This document shows, piece by piece, positions 11,547 to 23,875 of a DNA stretch of 64,000 nt (the first letter of the stretch is position 1; every line of letters begins with the position of its first letter). A program made the position numbers and the translations under genes. Source of the DNA: Trichobilharzia regenti (taxonomy: Eukaryota; Platyhelminthes; Trematoda; Strigeidida; Schistosomatidae); assembly GCA_944472135.2 (NCBI GenBank), contig OX235267.1, forward strand, positions 23,047,452-23,111,451, read 5' to 3'. Below the pieces are notes generated by a model. It saw only the letters and a program-made list of their open reading frames with translations, was not told the origin of the DNA and ran no database searches.

Positions 11547-13564
11547 CCTCTACAACTACCATGGACCTAGTTCGATATGTTCCCTTAACCTCCGTATTTT
11601 TTCGTTTACTGTGTGTATGCTACTTCTCTCTTTGTCTTCACTCAATTCATCCTATATTTTCAGTCATAAGAACAATTATTTTAAGTTTGTTTCCAAGCTT
11701 TTCCGGCTCACATTTGTAATTCTTTTAAAATAACTATTTTACAGTTACATTCTAATCCTGTGTAATTTTTTGTTTCTAAACCTCTTGTAATCTACATTCA
11801 CACTTCCTAACTTCCATTTAAAGTTGAAAATTATTACTTCAATTTGTTTCCATGCTCATTCTTTACACACCTGTAATTCGTTTTAATCCTGTGTAATTTT
11901 GTTTCTAAGCCTCTCGTAAGCCATATCTAGTTGAAAATAATTTTCACCTTTTATTCGCCTTCGTAATTATGTGGAATCAAATAAGAAAATTGTATCTATT
12001 TAAAATTACGTAGTTAGATAGGATTGTACAGCTTTTGAAAATGAAGTCACCGTGAAGATATCTTTGCTGAACTTTGTGTTTTCTTCTTTCTTATGCCTCC
12101 ACTTACTTCTATCCTACAAATGTTAATCAGGCTTCAACTCAAAATATTCACTGCATAATTAATCTAGAGACTTCAAAATGCTTTCTCACATATCCGTTGG
12201 CCATTTGGTCACTCATACTTTGTAAATGGCGGTTACAAGGTGATTATCAAGATTATTCGCATAAATATTCCTGTTTCGATCTAATAACCCATTTAGTGAT
12301 AGAACACTGGATTGTTAAGAACTAGGTTTTGTCACCCAGTGGCCCCCTGGACAACATTTCGTTGTTGTCAGGGGTCCAATGAAAGGCCGTTTGTCATTCA
12401 CTGTGAAACATTTGGCTGAGGCACCTCAAAACATCGCCTAGTTTATTAGTCGATAGTAAATCTAGAAGAGAAAGAGAAGGGCTAACAGCCTCACCACATT
12501 AAAACAACACCTTCCCTAGTGAAATATCAGGGGTGAAAATTGAAGCCCTTTTTTCTACCTGGTACCCAAAGATGAGGAGCTGTGTACGGAATGAGAATGT
12601 TTTGGTTTTCTCAAAAGGTAAATATGGAATGTTTAGGTTTTCCACATCCTCACCACGAAAAATAAGCATATTTTATTGATACATCGTGTTCTTATTTCCC
12701 GTGGCTTCTCTCTTGATCTCCTATTTAGTGATCTCCTGTTTCAAAACCTACACGAGAATCACATCATCGTTACAATAAGTGTCTACGATCAAATCTGAGA
12801 ACCGTCAGTGCTGAAGAACCATCAACGCCCACATCGCCTGAATGCTCGAACTATGCTATTGTAATTTGTATCAATTACAATAAACCCCAGCCTTGAATAA
12901 CTGAGCACTTCAATAATTTTTCATTCACAACGATTTTAATGCATTCTTTCGATGTATTATATTGTCTCCATTCACTCTAACACTTAGTATTTCAAGTGTA
13001 TCTATAGTTCAGTCCATCACAACAGTGAAGTGAGGATAGATACCTTATGTGATAAATATCCACCGTGCGATTCGCTTACAGTATTTCCAGGGGAAAATTG
13101 AATTCATTGAGTGAGAACTCGATATGATTCTCTTATTTGACATAGATGTGGATTGAATATGAGTTTGTATTTCGGTTTATTTCGTGTGAAGTTTAAAATC
13201 AATACTTCAGCTCACTCAAGCAGATGAGAATGCAGGTCAAACGATTGGTGTCCATTTGTTCGAATTTCCCGTCCATTACAACTACATACGAGCATGTGAT
13301 GTGAATAGACTCGTTAATTCCTCAAAAAATATTAGGCCAAGTGAATCAGTAACAATTCCGTTGAACCAACACGGTGGAAAACTTCAAGTACCAAACCAGA
13401 TAGGGATAGTAAAATGAGTTAAAAAAGCACCATATCTTGTGAAATGTATTGCAAATAGAGTCAAAATACTAAACAGGAGACTCTCCGTGTAATTCTCCAT
13501 CTTTACTAAGAAAGGTTAACTCGTTTTCCTTCCACAGGAGCGACTAAATTTATAGATACACATG
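11547..13564. other. PLE 3' flank, then non-coding DNA
   Basis: To ~11,950 this is probably the untranslated 3' end of the PLE at 10.9 kb. The phrase 'ctgtgtaattttttgtttctaa' type occurs twice (near 11,758 and 11,891), a small internal repeat. From ~11,950 to 13,560 I see no exon, tRNA-like box or transposon protein. Confidence 0.4.
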
Positions 13565-13900
13565 GAAGTGGCACAGCTCGTGAAAGATAGGCTACCTAGC
13601 TGTGCCACTTCCTGTGGAGAAAGCTATATAGGGCGAACAACTAGACAGCTTAACAAATGCATTAATGAGCATCTTCCTTCATGGTTCGGAAAAGTTCAAA
13701 TAAAATCTATATGAAGTTCTATTTTGGCTCATTTGATCGATAGCGATCACCAAGTGAACAAAAATAGTGCCTCTAAAGTTATTATCTATCGCATTACATC
13801 GAGTCTTTCGAACGGAATCAGAACCCGTCTTTTACACATAGCTGAAGCTATGGGAATTAATTCGAGAGAACGATCCTAGTCTTTTATGAATAATACTTTG
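13565..13900 (+). pseudogene. Penelope-like element, GIY-YIG endonuclease fragment with a 14-bp snapback 5' end
   Basis: In one frame the sequence reads CATSCGESYIGRTTRQL, a good GIY-YIG signature with its Cys pair. INEHLPSW and, after a TGA at ~13,712, SSILAHLIDSDHQV and LLHIAEAMGI follow. These are the usual blocks of the nicking domain of Penelope-like retroelements. The in-frame stop and the missing RT show that it is dead. The fragment starts with a perfect 14-bp inverted repeat: gaagtggcacagct at 13,565-13,578 and its complement at 13,598-13,611, loop 19 nt. The fold-back is a copy of its own first coding bases. It ends about 360 bp before the ribozyme array. Confidence 0.82.
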
Positions 13901-14252
13901 AGAAAGCTATTAGCATCAAATAGCGAAACGTCAGTAAAAACAATCTCGTTTTGTTTTTCATTCATTGGGAAATACGAAAACCTCTATTATAATGAATCCT
14001 AGTCGTTGTATACAAAAGAAGTTTGTTCTACCTTTGTCTCTCCCTTGGCCTAGGTGAATTCTATTCAAAACCCTCCCACCATCTCTTATCCTCCACCTCC
14101 TTCGTACTTTTATGATATTTATTTAAACTCTGATTATCGTTCCATTTCACATTTTAAGATTTGACCTAATTTATTTATTTATTGAATTGTCTACATATAC
14201 ACATATATACATATACTATCTTTGTTATTCTTATCACCTGCATAAACCTTAT

Positions 14253-14264
14253 TATCAATATTTT
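14253..14264. repeat. Left target-site duplication of the ribozyme array
   Basis: The sequence tatcaatatttt is repeated exactly at 27,980-27,991, immediately outside the other end of the array. The last four T overlap the tttt that also starts each 400-bp unit on this strand, so at least 8 bases are independent of the unit. Confidence 0.7.
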
Positions 14265-17200
14265 CAAGTATTGGTTTTTGTAGGGATTTTGTTTGATTGC
14301 ATGGAGGATTTAATCATGAGCTGACATCAGTTAGAGAACCACTGGAAAACCTGGGAGTACTGGACAGCCGTTTCGTCCTAGTTTGGGACTCCTCAGCAGT
14401 ACGCACCCACCGGGATTCGAACCCAGGACCTTCTGGTTACAAGGCGAGCTCGTAGACCATTGAGCCACTGGGACCCGATCCAATGGTCCTCGAATTCTAA
14501 CTTCTGCCAGTTCACGACATAGCGCGACCACTTCGCAATGTCTTCTTCGATGAGTTACTGCCTCATATTCGACCTGCTGTACCCTACTGGTCACGGCTTC
14601 CCACTAGAACCCCAGGTTAACTGCCTGAATAGGGCCAGTCACTAGTGAGCATCAGATGAATTTTCAAGTATTGGTTTTTGTAGGGATTTTGTTTGATTGC
14701 ATGGAGGATTTAATCATGAGCTGACATCAGTTAGAGAACCACTGGAAAACCTGGGAGTACTGGACAGCCGTTTCGTCCTAGTTTGGGACTCCTCAGCAGT
14801 ACGCACCCACCGGGATTCGAACCCAGGACCTTCTGGTTACAAGGCGAGCTCGTAGACCATTGAGCCACTGGGACCCGATCCAATGGTCCTCGAATTCTAA
14901 CTTCTGCCAGTTCACGACATAGCGCGACCACTTCGCAATGTCTTCTTCGATGAGTTACTGCCTCATATTCGACCTGCTGTACCCTACTGGTCACGGCTTC
15001 CCACTAGAACCCCAGGTTAACTGCCTGAATAGGGCCAGTCACTAGTGAGCATCAGATGAATTTTCAAGTATTGGTTTTTGTAGGGATTTTGTTTGATTGC
15101 ATGGAGGATTTAATCATGAGCTGACATCAGTTAGAGAACCACTGGAAAACCTGGGAGTACTGGACAGCCGTTTCGTCCTAGTTTGGGACTCCTCAGCAGT
15201 ACGCACCCACCGGGATTCGAACCCAGGACCTTCTGGTTACAAGGCGAGCTCGTAGACCATTGAGCCACTGGGACCCGATCCAATGGTCCTCGAATTCTAA
15301 CTTCTGCCAGTTCACGACATAGCGCGACCACTTCGCAATGTCTTCTTCGATGAGTTACTGCCTCATATTCGACCTGCTGTACCCTACTGGTCACGGCTTC
15401 CCACTAGAACCCCAGGTTAACTGCCTGAATAGGGCCAGTCACTAGTGAGCATCAGATGAATTTTCAAGTATTGGTTTTTGTAGGGATTTTGTTTGATTGC
15501 ATGGAGGATTTAATCATGAGCTGACATCAGTTAGAGAACCACTGGAAAACCTGGGAGTACTGGACAGCCGTTTCGTCCTAGTTTGGGACTCCTCAGCAGT
15601 ACGCACCCACCGGGATTCGAACCCAGGACCTTCTGGTTACAAGGCGAGCTCGTAGACCATTGAGCCACTGGGACCCGATCCAATGGTCCTCGAATTCTAA
15701 CTTCTGCCAGTTCACGACATAGCGCGACCACTTCGCAATGTCTTCTTCGATGAGTTACTGCCTCATATTCGACCTGCTGTACCCTACTGGTCACGGCTTC
15801 CCACTAGAACCCCAGGTTAACTGCCTGAATAGGGCCAGTCACTAGTGAGCATCAGATGAATTTTCAAGTATTGGTTTTTGTAGGGATTTTGTTTGATTGC
15901 ATGGAGGATTTAATCATGAGCTGACATCAGTTAGAGAACCACTGGAAAACCTGGGAGTACTGGACAGCCGTTTCGTCCTAGTTTGGGACTCCTCAGCAGT
16001 ACGCACCCACCGGGATTCGAACCCAGGACCTTCTGGTTACAAGGCGAGCTCGTAGACCATTGAGCCACTGGGACCCGATCCAATGGTCCTCGAATTCTAA
16101 CTTCTGCCAGTTCACGACATAGCGCGACCACTTCGCAATGTCTTCTTCGATGAGTTACTGCCTCATATTCGACCTGCTGTACCCTACTGGTCACGGCTTC
16201 CCACTAGAACCCCAGGTTAACTGCCTGAATAGGGCCAGTCACTAGTGAGCATCAGATGAATTTTCAAGTATTGGTTTTTGTAGGGATTTTGTTTGATTGC
16301 ATGGAGGATTTAATCATGAGCTGACATCAGTTAGAGAACCACTGGAAAACCTGGGAGTACTGGACAGCCGTTTCGTCCTAGTTTGGGACTCCTCAGCAGT
16401 ACGCACCCACCGGGATTCGAACCCAGGACCTTCTGGTTACAAGGCGAGCTCGTAGACCATTGAGCCACTGGGACCCGATCCAATGGTCCTCGAATTCTAA
16501 CTTCTGCCAGTTCACGACATAGCGCGACCACTTCGCAATGTCTTCTTCGATGAGTTACTGCCTCATATTCGACCTGCTGTACCCTACTGGTCACGGCTTC
16601 CCACTAGAACCCCAGGTTAACTGCCTGAATAGGGCCAGTCACTAGTGAGCATCAGATGAATTTTCAAGTATTGGTTTTTGTAGGGATTTTGTTTGATTGC
16701 ATGGAGGATTTAATCATGAGCTGACATCAGTTAGAGAACCACTGGAAAACCTGGGAGTACTGGACAGCCGTTTCGTCCTAGTTTGGGACTCCTCAGCAGT
16801 ACGCACCCACCGGGATTCGAACCCAGGACCTTCTGGTTACAAGGCGAGCTCGTAGACCATTGAGCCACTGGGACCCGATCCAATGGTCCTCGAATTCTAA
16901 CTTCTGCCAGTTCACGACATAGCGCGACCACTTCGCAATGTCTTCTTCGATGAGTTACTGCCTCATATTCGACCTGCTGTACCCTACTGGTCACGGCTTC
17001 CCACTAGAACCCCAGGTTAACTGCCTGAATAGGGCCAGTCACTAGTGAGCATCAGATGAATTTTCAAGTATTGGTTTTTGTAGGGATTTTGTTTGATTGC
17101 ATGGAGGATTTAATCATGAGCTGACATCAGTTAGAGAACCACTGGAAAACCTGGGAGTACTGGACAGCCGTTTCGTCCTAGTTTGGGACTCCTCAGCAGT

Positions 17201-20200
17201 ACGCACCCACCGGGATTCGAACCCAGGACCTTCTGGTTACAAGGCGAGCTCGTAGACCATTGAGCCACTGGGACCCGATCCAATGGTCCTCGAATTCTAA
17301 CTTCTGCCAGTTCACGACATAGCGCGACCACTTCGCAATGTCTTCTTCGATGAGTTACTGCCTCATATTCGACCTGCTGTACCCTACTGGTCACGGCTTC
17401 CCACTAGAACCCCAGGTTAACTGCCTGAATAGGGCCAGTCACTAGTGAGCATCAGATGAATTTTCAAGTATTGGTTTTTGTAGGGATTTTGTTTGATTGC
17501 ATGGAGGATTTAATCATGAGCTGACATCAGTTAGAGAACCACTGGAAAACCTGGGAGTACTGGACAGCCGTTTCGTCCTAGTTTGGGACTCCTCAGCAGT
17601 ACGCACCCACCGGGATTCGAACCCAGGACCTTCTGGTTACAAGGCGAGCTCGTAGACCATTGAGCCACTGGGACCCGATCCAATGGTCCTCGAATTCTAA
17701 CTTCTGCCAGTTCACGACATAGCGCGACCACTTCGCAATGTCTTCTTCGATGAGTTACTGCCTCATATTCGACCTGCTGTACCCTACTGGTCACGGCTTC
17801 CCACTAGAACCCCAGGTTAACTGCCTGAATAGGGCCAGTCACTAGTGAGCATCAGATGAATTTTCAAGTATTGGTTTTTGTAGGGATTTTGTTTGATTGC
17901 ATGGAGGATTTAATCATGAGCTGACATCAGTTAGAGAACCACTGGAAAACCTGGGAGTACTGGACAGCCGTTTCGTCCTAGTTTGGGACTCCTCAGCAGT
18001 ACGCACCCACCGGGATTCGAACCCAGGACCTTCTGGTTACAAGGCGAGCTCGTAGACCATTGAGCCACTGGGACCCGATCCAATGGTCCTCGAATTCTAA
18101 CTTCTGCCAGTTCACGACATAGCGCGACCACTTCGCAATGTCTTCTTCGATGAGTTACTGCCTCATATTCGACCTGCTGTACCCTACTGGTCACGGCTTC
18201 CCACTAGAACCCCAGGTTAACTGCCTGAATAGGGCCAGTCACTAGTGAGCATCAGATGAATTTTCAAGTATTGGTTTTTGTAGGGATTTTGTTTGATTGC
18301 ATGGAGGATTTAATCATGAGCTGACATCAGTTAGAGAACCACTGGAAAACCTGGGAGTACTGGACAGCCGTTTCGTCCTAGTTTGGGACTCCTCAGCAGT
18401 ACGCACCCACCGGGATTCGAACCCAGGACCTTCTGGTTACAAGGCGAGCTCGTAGACCATTGAGCCACTGGGACCCGATCCAATGGTCCTCGAATTCTAA
18501 CTTCTGCCAGTTCACGACATAGCGCGACCACTTCGCAATGTCTTCTTCGATGAGTTACTGCCTCATATTCGACCTGCTGTACCCTACTGGTCACGGCTTC
18601 CCACTAGAACCCCAGGTTAACTGCCTGAATAGGGCCAGTCACTAGTGAGCATCAGATGAATTTTCAAGTATTGGTTTTTGTAGGGATTTTGTTTGATTGC
18701 ATGGAGGATTTAATCATGAGCTGACATCAGTTAGAGAACCACTGGAAAACCTGGGAGTACTGGACAGCCGTTTCGTCCTAGTTTGGGACTCCTCAGCAGT
18801 ACGCACCCACCGGGATTCGAACCCAGGACCTTCTGGTTACAAGGCGAGCTCGTAGACCATTGAGCCACTGGGACCCGATCCAATGGTCCTCGAATTCTAA
18901 CTTCTGCCAGTTCACGACATAGCGCGACCACTTCGCAATGTCTTCTTCGATGAGTTACTGCCTCATATTCGACCTGCTGTACCCTACTGGTCACGGCTTC
19001 CCACTAGAACCCCAGGTTAACTGCCTGAATAGGGCCAGTCACTAGTGAGCATCAGATGAATTTTCAAGTATTGGTTTTTGTAGGGATTTTGTTTGATTGC
19101 ATGGAGGATTTAATCATGAGCTGACATCAGTTAGAGAACCACTGGAAAACCTGGGAGTACTGGACAGCCGTTTCGTCCTAGTTTGGGACTCCTCAGCAGT
19201 ACGCACCCACCGGGATTCGAACCCAGGACCTTCTGGTTACAAGGCGAGCTCGTAGACCATTGAGCCACTGGGACCCGATCCAATGGTCCTCGAATTCTAA
19301 CTTCTGCCAGTTCACGACATAGCGCGACCACTTCGCAATGTCTTCTTCGATGAGTTACTGCCTCATATTCGACCTGCTGTACCCTACTGGTCACGGCTTC
19401 CCACTAGAACCCCAGGTTAACTGCCTGAATAGGGCCAGTCACTAGTGAGCATCAGATGAATTTTCAAGTATTGGTTTTTGTAGGGATTTTGTTTGATTGC
19501 ATGGAGGATTTAATCATGAGCTGACATCAGTTAGAGAACCACTGGAAAACCTGGGAGTACTGGACAGCCGTTTCGTCCTAGTTTGGGACTCCTCAGCAGT
19601 ACGCACCCACCGGGATTCGAACCCAGGACCTTCTGGTTACAAGGCGAGCTCGTAGACCATTGAGCCACTGGGACCCGATCCAATGGTCCTCGAATTCTAA
19701 CTTCTGCCAGTTCACGACATAGCGCGACCACTTCGCAATGTCTTCTTCGATGAGTTACTGCCTCATATTCGACCTGCTGTACCCTACTGGTCACGGCTTC
19801 CCACTAGAACCCCAGGTTAACTGCCTGAATAGGGCCAGTCACTAGTGAGCATCAGATGAATTTTCAAGTATTGGTTTTTGTAGGGATTTTGTTTGATTGC
19901 ATGGAGGATTTAATCATGAGCTGACATCAGTTAGAGAACCACTGGAAAACCTGGGAGTACTGGACAGCCGTTTCGTCCTAGTTTGGGACTCCTCAGCAGT
20001 ACGCACCCACCGGGATTCGAACCCAGGACCTTCTGGTTACAAGGCGAGCTCGTAGACCATTGAGCCACTGGGACCCGATCCAATGGTCCTCGAATTCTAA
20101 CTTCTGCCAGTTCACGACATAGCGCGACCACTTCGCAATGTCTTCTTCGATGAGTTACTGCCTCATATTCGACCTGCTGTACCCTACTGGTCACGGCTTC

Positions 20201-23200
20201 CCACTAGAACCCCAGGTTAACTGCCTGAATAGGGCCAGTCACTAGTGAGCATCAGATGAATTTTCAAGTATTGGTTTTTGTAGGGATTTTGTTTGATTGC
20301 ATGGAGGATTTAATCATGAGCTGACATCAGTTAGAGAACCACTGGAAAACCTGGGAGTACTGGACAGCCGTTTCGTCCTAGTTTGGGACTCCTCAGCAGT
20401 ACGCACCCACCGGGATTCGAACCCAGGACCTTCTGGTTACAAGGCGAGCTCGTAGACCATTGAGCCACTGGGACCCGATCCAATGGTCCTCGAATTCTAA
20501 CTTCTGCCAGTTCACGACATAGCGCGACCACTTCGCAATGTCTTCTTCGATGAGTTACTGCCTCATATTCGACCTGCTGTACCCTACTGGTCACGGCTTC
20601 CCACTAGAACCCCAGGTTAACTGCCTGAATAGGGCCAGTCACTAGTGAGCATCAGATGAATTTTCAAGTATTGGTTTTTGTAGGGATTTTGTTTGATTGC
20701 ATGGAGGATTTAATCATGAGCTGACATCAGTTAGAGAACCACTGGAAAACCTGGGAGTACTGGACAGCCGTTTCGTCCTAGTTTGGGACTCCTCAGCAGT
20801 ACGCACCCACCGGGATTCGAACCCAGGACCTTCTGGTTACAAGGCGAGCTCGTAGACCATTGAGCCACTGGGACCCGATCCAATGGTCCTCGAATTCTAA
20901 CTTCTGCCAGTTCACGACATAGCGCGACCACTTCGCAATGTCTTCTTCGATGAGTTACTGCCTCATATTCGACCTGCTGTACCCTACTGGTCACGGCTTC
21001 CCACTAGAACCCCAGGTTAACTGCCTGAATAGGGCCAGTCACTAGTGAGCATCAGATGAATTTTCAAGTATTGGTTTTTGTAGGGATTTTGTTTGATTGC
21101 ATGGAGGATTTAATCATGAGCTGACATCAGTTAGAGAACCACTGGAAAACCTGGGAGTACTGGACAGCCGTTTCGTCCTAGTTTGGGACTCCTCAGCAGT
21201 ACGCACCCACCGGGATTCGAACCCAGGACCTTCTGGTTACAAGGCGAGCTCGTAGACCATTGAGCCACTGGGACCCGATCCAATGGTCCTCGAATTCTAA
21301 CTTCTGCCAGTTCACGACATAGCGCGACCACTTCGCAATGTCTTCTTCGATGAGTTACTGCCTCATATTCGACCTGCTGTACCCTACTGGTCACGGCTTC
21401 CCACTAGAACCCCAGGTTAACTGCCTGAATAGGGCCAGTCACTAGTGAGCATCAGATGAATTTTCAAGTATTGGTTTTTGTAGGGATTTTGTTTGATTGC
21501 ATGGAGGATTTAATCATGAGCTGACATCAGTTAGAGAACCACTGGAAAACCTGGGAGTACTGGACAGCCGTTTCGTCCTAGTTTGGGACTCCTCAGCAGT
21601 ACGCACCCACCGGGATTCGAACCCAGGACCTTCTGGTTACAAGGCGAGCTCGTAGACCATTGAGCCACTGGGACCCGATCCAATGGTCCTCGAATTCTAA
21701 CTTCTGCCAGTTCACGACATAGCGCGACCACTTCGCAATGTCTTCTTCGATGAGTTACTGCCTCATATTCGACCTGCTGTACCCTACTGGTCACGGCTTC
21801 CCACTAGAACCCCAGGTTAACTGCCTGAATAGGGCCAGTCACTAGTGAGCATCAGATGAATTTTCAAGTATTGGTTTTTGTAGGGATTTTGTTTGATTGC
21901 ATGGAGGATTTAATCATGAGCTGACATCAGTTAGAGAACCACTGGAAAACCTGGGAGTACTGGACAGCCGTTTCGTCCTAGTTTGGGACTCCTCAGCAGT
22001 ACGCACCCACCGGGATTCGAACCCAGGACCTTCTGGTTACAAGGCGAGCTCGTAGACCATTGAGCCACTGGGACCCGATCCAATGGTCCTCGAATTCTAA
22101 CTTCTGCCAGTTCACGACATAGCGCGACCACTTCGCAATGTCTTCTTCGATGAGTTACTGCCTCATATTCGACCTGCTGTACCCTACTGGTCACGGCTTC
22201 CCACTAGAACCCCAGGTTAACTGCCTGAATAGGGCCAGTCACTAGTGAGCATCAGATGAATTTTCAAGTATTGGTTTTTGTAGGGATTTTGTTTGATTGC
22301 ATGGAGGATTTAATCATGAGCTGACATCAGTTAGAGAACCACTGGAAAACCTGGGAGTACTGGACAGCCGTTTCGTCCTAGTTTGGGACTCCTCAGCAGT
22401 ACGCACCCACCGGGATTCGAACCCAGGACCTTCTGGTTACAAGGCGAGCTCGTAGACCATTGAGCCACTGGGACCCGATCCAATGGTCCTCGAATTCTAA
22501 CTTCTGCCAGTTCACGACATAGCGCGACCACTTCGCAATGTCTTCTTCGATGAGTTACTGCCTCATATTCGACCTGCTGTACCCTACTGGTCACGGCTTC
22601 CCACTAGAACCCCAGGTTAACTGCCTGAATAGGGCCAGTCACTAGTGAGCATCAGATGAATTTTCAAGTATTGGTTTTTGTAGGGATTTTGTTTGATTGC
22701 ATGGAGGATTTAATCATGAGCTGACATCAGTTAGAGAACCACTGGAAAACCTGGGAGTACTGGACAGCCGTTTCGTCCTAGTTTGGGACTCCTCAGCAGT
22801 ACGCACCCACCGGGATTCGAACCCAGGACCTTCTGGTTACAAGGCGAGCTCGTAGACCATTGAGCCACTGGGACCCGATCCAATGGTCCTCGAATTCTAA
22901 CTTCTGCCAGTTCACGACATAGCGCGACCACTTCGCAATGTCTTCTTCGATGAGTTACTGCCTCATATTCGACCTGCTGTACCCTACTGGTCACGGCTTC
23001 CCACTAGAACCCCAGGTTAACTGCCTGAATAGGGCCAGTCACTAGTGAGCATCAGATGAATTTTCAAGTATTGGTTTTTGTAGGGATTTTGTTTGATTGC
23101 ATGGAGGATTTAATCATGAGCTGACATCAGTTAGAGAACCACTGGAAAACCTGGGAGTACTGGACAGCCGTTTCGTCCTAGTTTGGGACTCCTCAGCAGT

Positions 23201-23532
23201 ACGCACCCACCGGGATTCGAACCCAGGACCTTCTGGTTACAAGGCGAGCTCGTAGACCATTGAGCCACTGGGACCCGATCCAATGGTCCTCGAATTCTAA
23301 CTTCTGCCAGTTCACGACATAGCGCGACCACTTCGCAATGTCTTCTTCGATGAGTTACTGCCTCATATTCGACCTGCTGTACCCTACTGGTCACGGCTTC
23401 CCACTAGGACCCCAGGTTAACTGCCTGAATAGGGCCAGTCACTAGTGAGCATCAGATGAATTTTCAAGTATTGGTTTTTGTAGGGATTTTGTTTGATTGC
23501 ATGGAGGATTTAATCATGAGCTGACATCAGTT
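14261..23532 (-). repeat. Left arm of the ribozyme palindrome: 23 tandem 400-bp units plus 72 bp, minus strand
   Basis: The block 'ttttcaagtattggtttttg' recurs exactly every 400 bp from 14,261 to 23,461, with no length change. Units are identical in everything I compared, apart from a G for A at 23,408 in the last full unit. Each unit on the minus strand holds, in order: a ~190-bp unique part, an A box (TGGCTCAATGG), a B box (GGTTCGAATCC), a hammerhead ribozyme, and a ~95-bp 3' tail ending CCAATACTTG. The 23rd unit is followed by a 72-bp partial unit that stops at the palindrome centre. The 87-codon open frame in every unit begins with GTG and runs through the tRNA-like part. I read it as non-coding. 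Confidence 0.95.
14357..23202 (-). ncRNA. 23 hammerhead ribozymes, one per unit (first at 14,357-14,402, then every 400 bp)
   Basis: On the minus strand each copy has stem I GTACTG/CAGTAC, core CTGAGGA, stem II GTCC/GGAC with loop CAAACTA, then GAAA, a minimal stem III (ACG/TGT with a GC loop) and the cleavage triplet GTC. All core bases of the hammerhead consensus are present in each copy. Open ends at stem I make it type I, the topology of schistosome SINE ribozymes. In the first unit, cleavage is predicted between 14,363 and 14,362 in minus-strand order. Read-through transcripts of the array would be cut to 400-nt monomers with 5'-OH and 2',3'-cyclic phosphate ends. Confidence 0.92.
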
Positions 23533-23617
23533 CCAGTGGTTCTCTAACTGATGTCAGCTCATGATTAAATCCTCCATGCAATGAAACAAAATCCCTACAA
23601 AAACCAATACTTGAAAA
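23461..23617. repeat. Palindrome centre of the ribozyme array (head-to-head junction)
   Basis: The left arm ends with gacatcagtt at 23,532. A 13-nt spacer (ccagtggttctct, 23,533-23,545) follows, and the right arm starts with aactgatgtc at 23,546. The spacer is simply the next 13 bases of the sense unit, so the two arms are broken at slightly different places in the same part of the tail. The 72-bp inner arms pair perfectly except at 23,583, where G replaces C. Both arms point their 3' tails inward at the junction and outward at the ends. Confidence 0.93.
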
Positions 23618-23810
23618 TTCATCTGATGCTCACTAGTGACTGGCCCTATTCAGGCAGTTAACCTGGGGTTCTAGTGGGAAGCCGTGACCAGTAGGGTACA
23701 GCAGGTCGAATATGAGGCAGTAACTCATCGAAGAAGACATTGCGAAGTGGTCGCGCTATGTCGTGAACTGGCAGAAGTTAGAATTCGAGGACCATTGGAT
23801 CGGGTCCCAG

Positions 23811-23865
23811 TGGCTCAATGGTCTACGAGCTCGCCTTGTAACCAGAAGGTCCTGGGTTCGAATCC
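23811..23865 (+). promoter_or_regulatory. Internal RNA polymerase III promoter (A and B boxes), representative of all 34 units
   Basis: TGGCTCAATGG at 23,811-23,821 fits the A-box consensus and GGTTCGAATCC at 23,855-23,865 is a perfect B box, 33 nt apart, as in tRNA genes. A D-stem-like GCTC/GAGC pairing is visible, but the anticodon stem does not form well, so this is tRNA-derived and not a functional tRNA. The same pair recurs in every unit on both arms. No run of four T lies between the B box and the ribozyme. The first TTTT on the sense strand (23,929-23,932) is 13 nt beyond the cleavage site and could act as a weak Pol III stop. Confidence 0.8.
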
Positions 23866-23875
23866 CGGTGGGTGC

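Noticed and set aside
23461..23617. Palindrome as a pure sequencing artefact (fold-back read)
   Set aside because: Not excluded, but less likely: arms differ in length (23 against 11 units), the flanks are unlike each other, a target-site duplication brackets both ends, and small copies share the same design.
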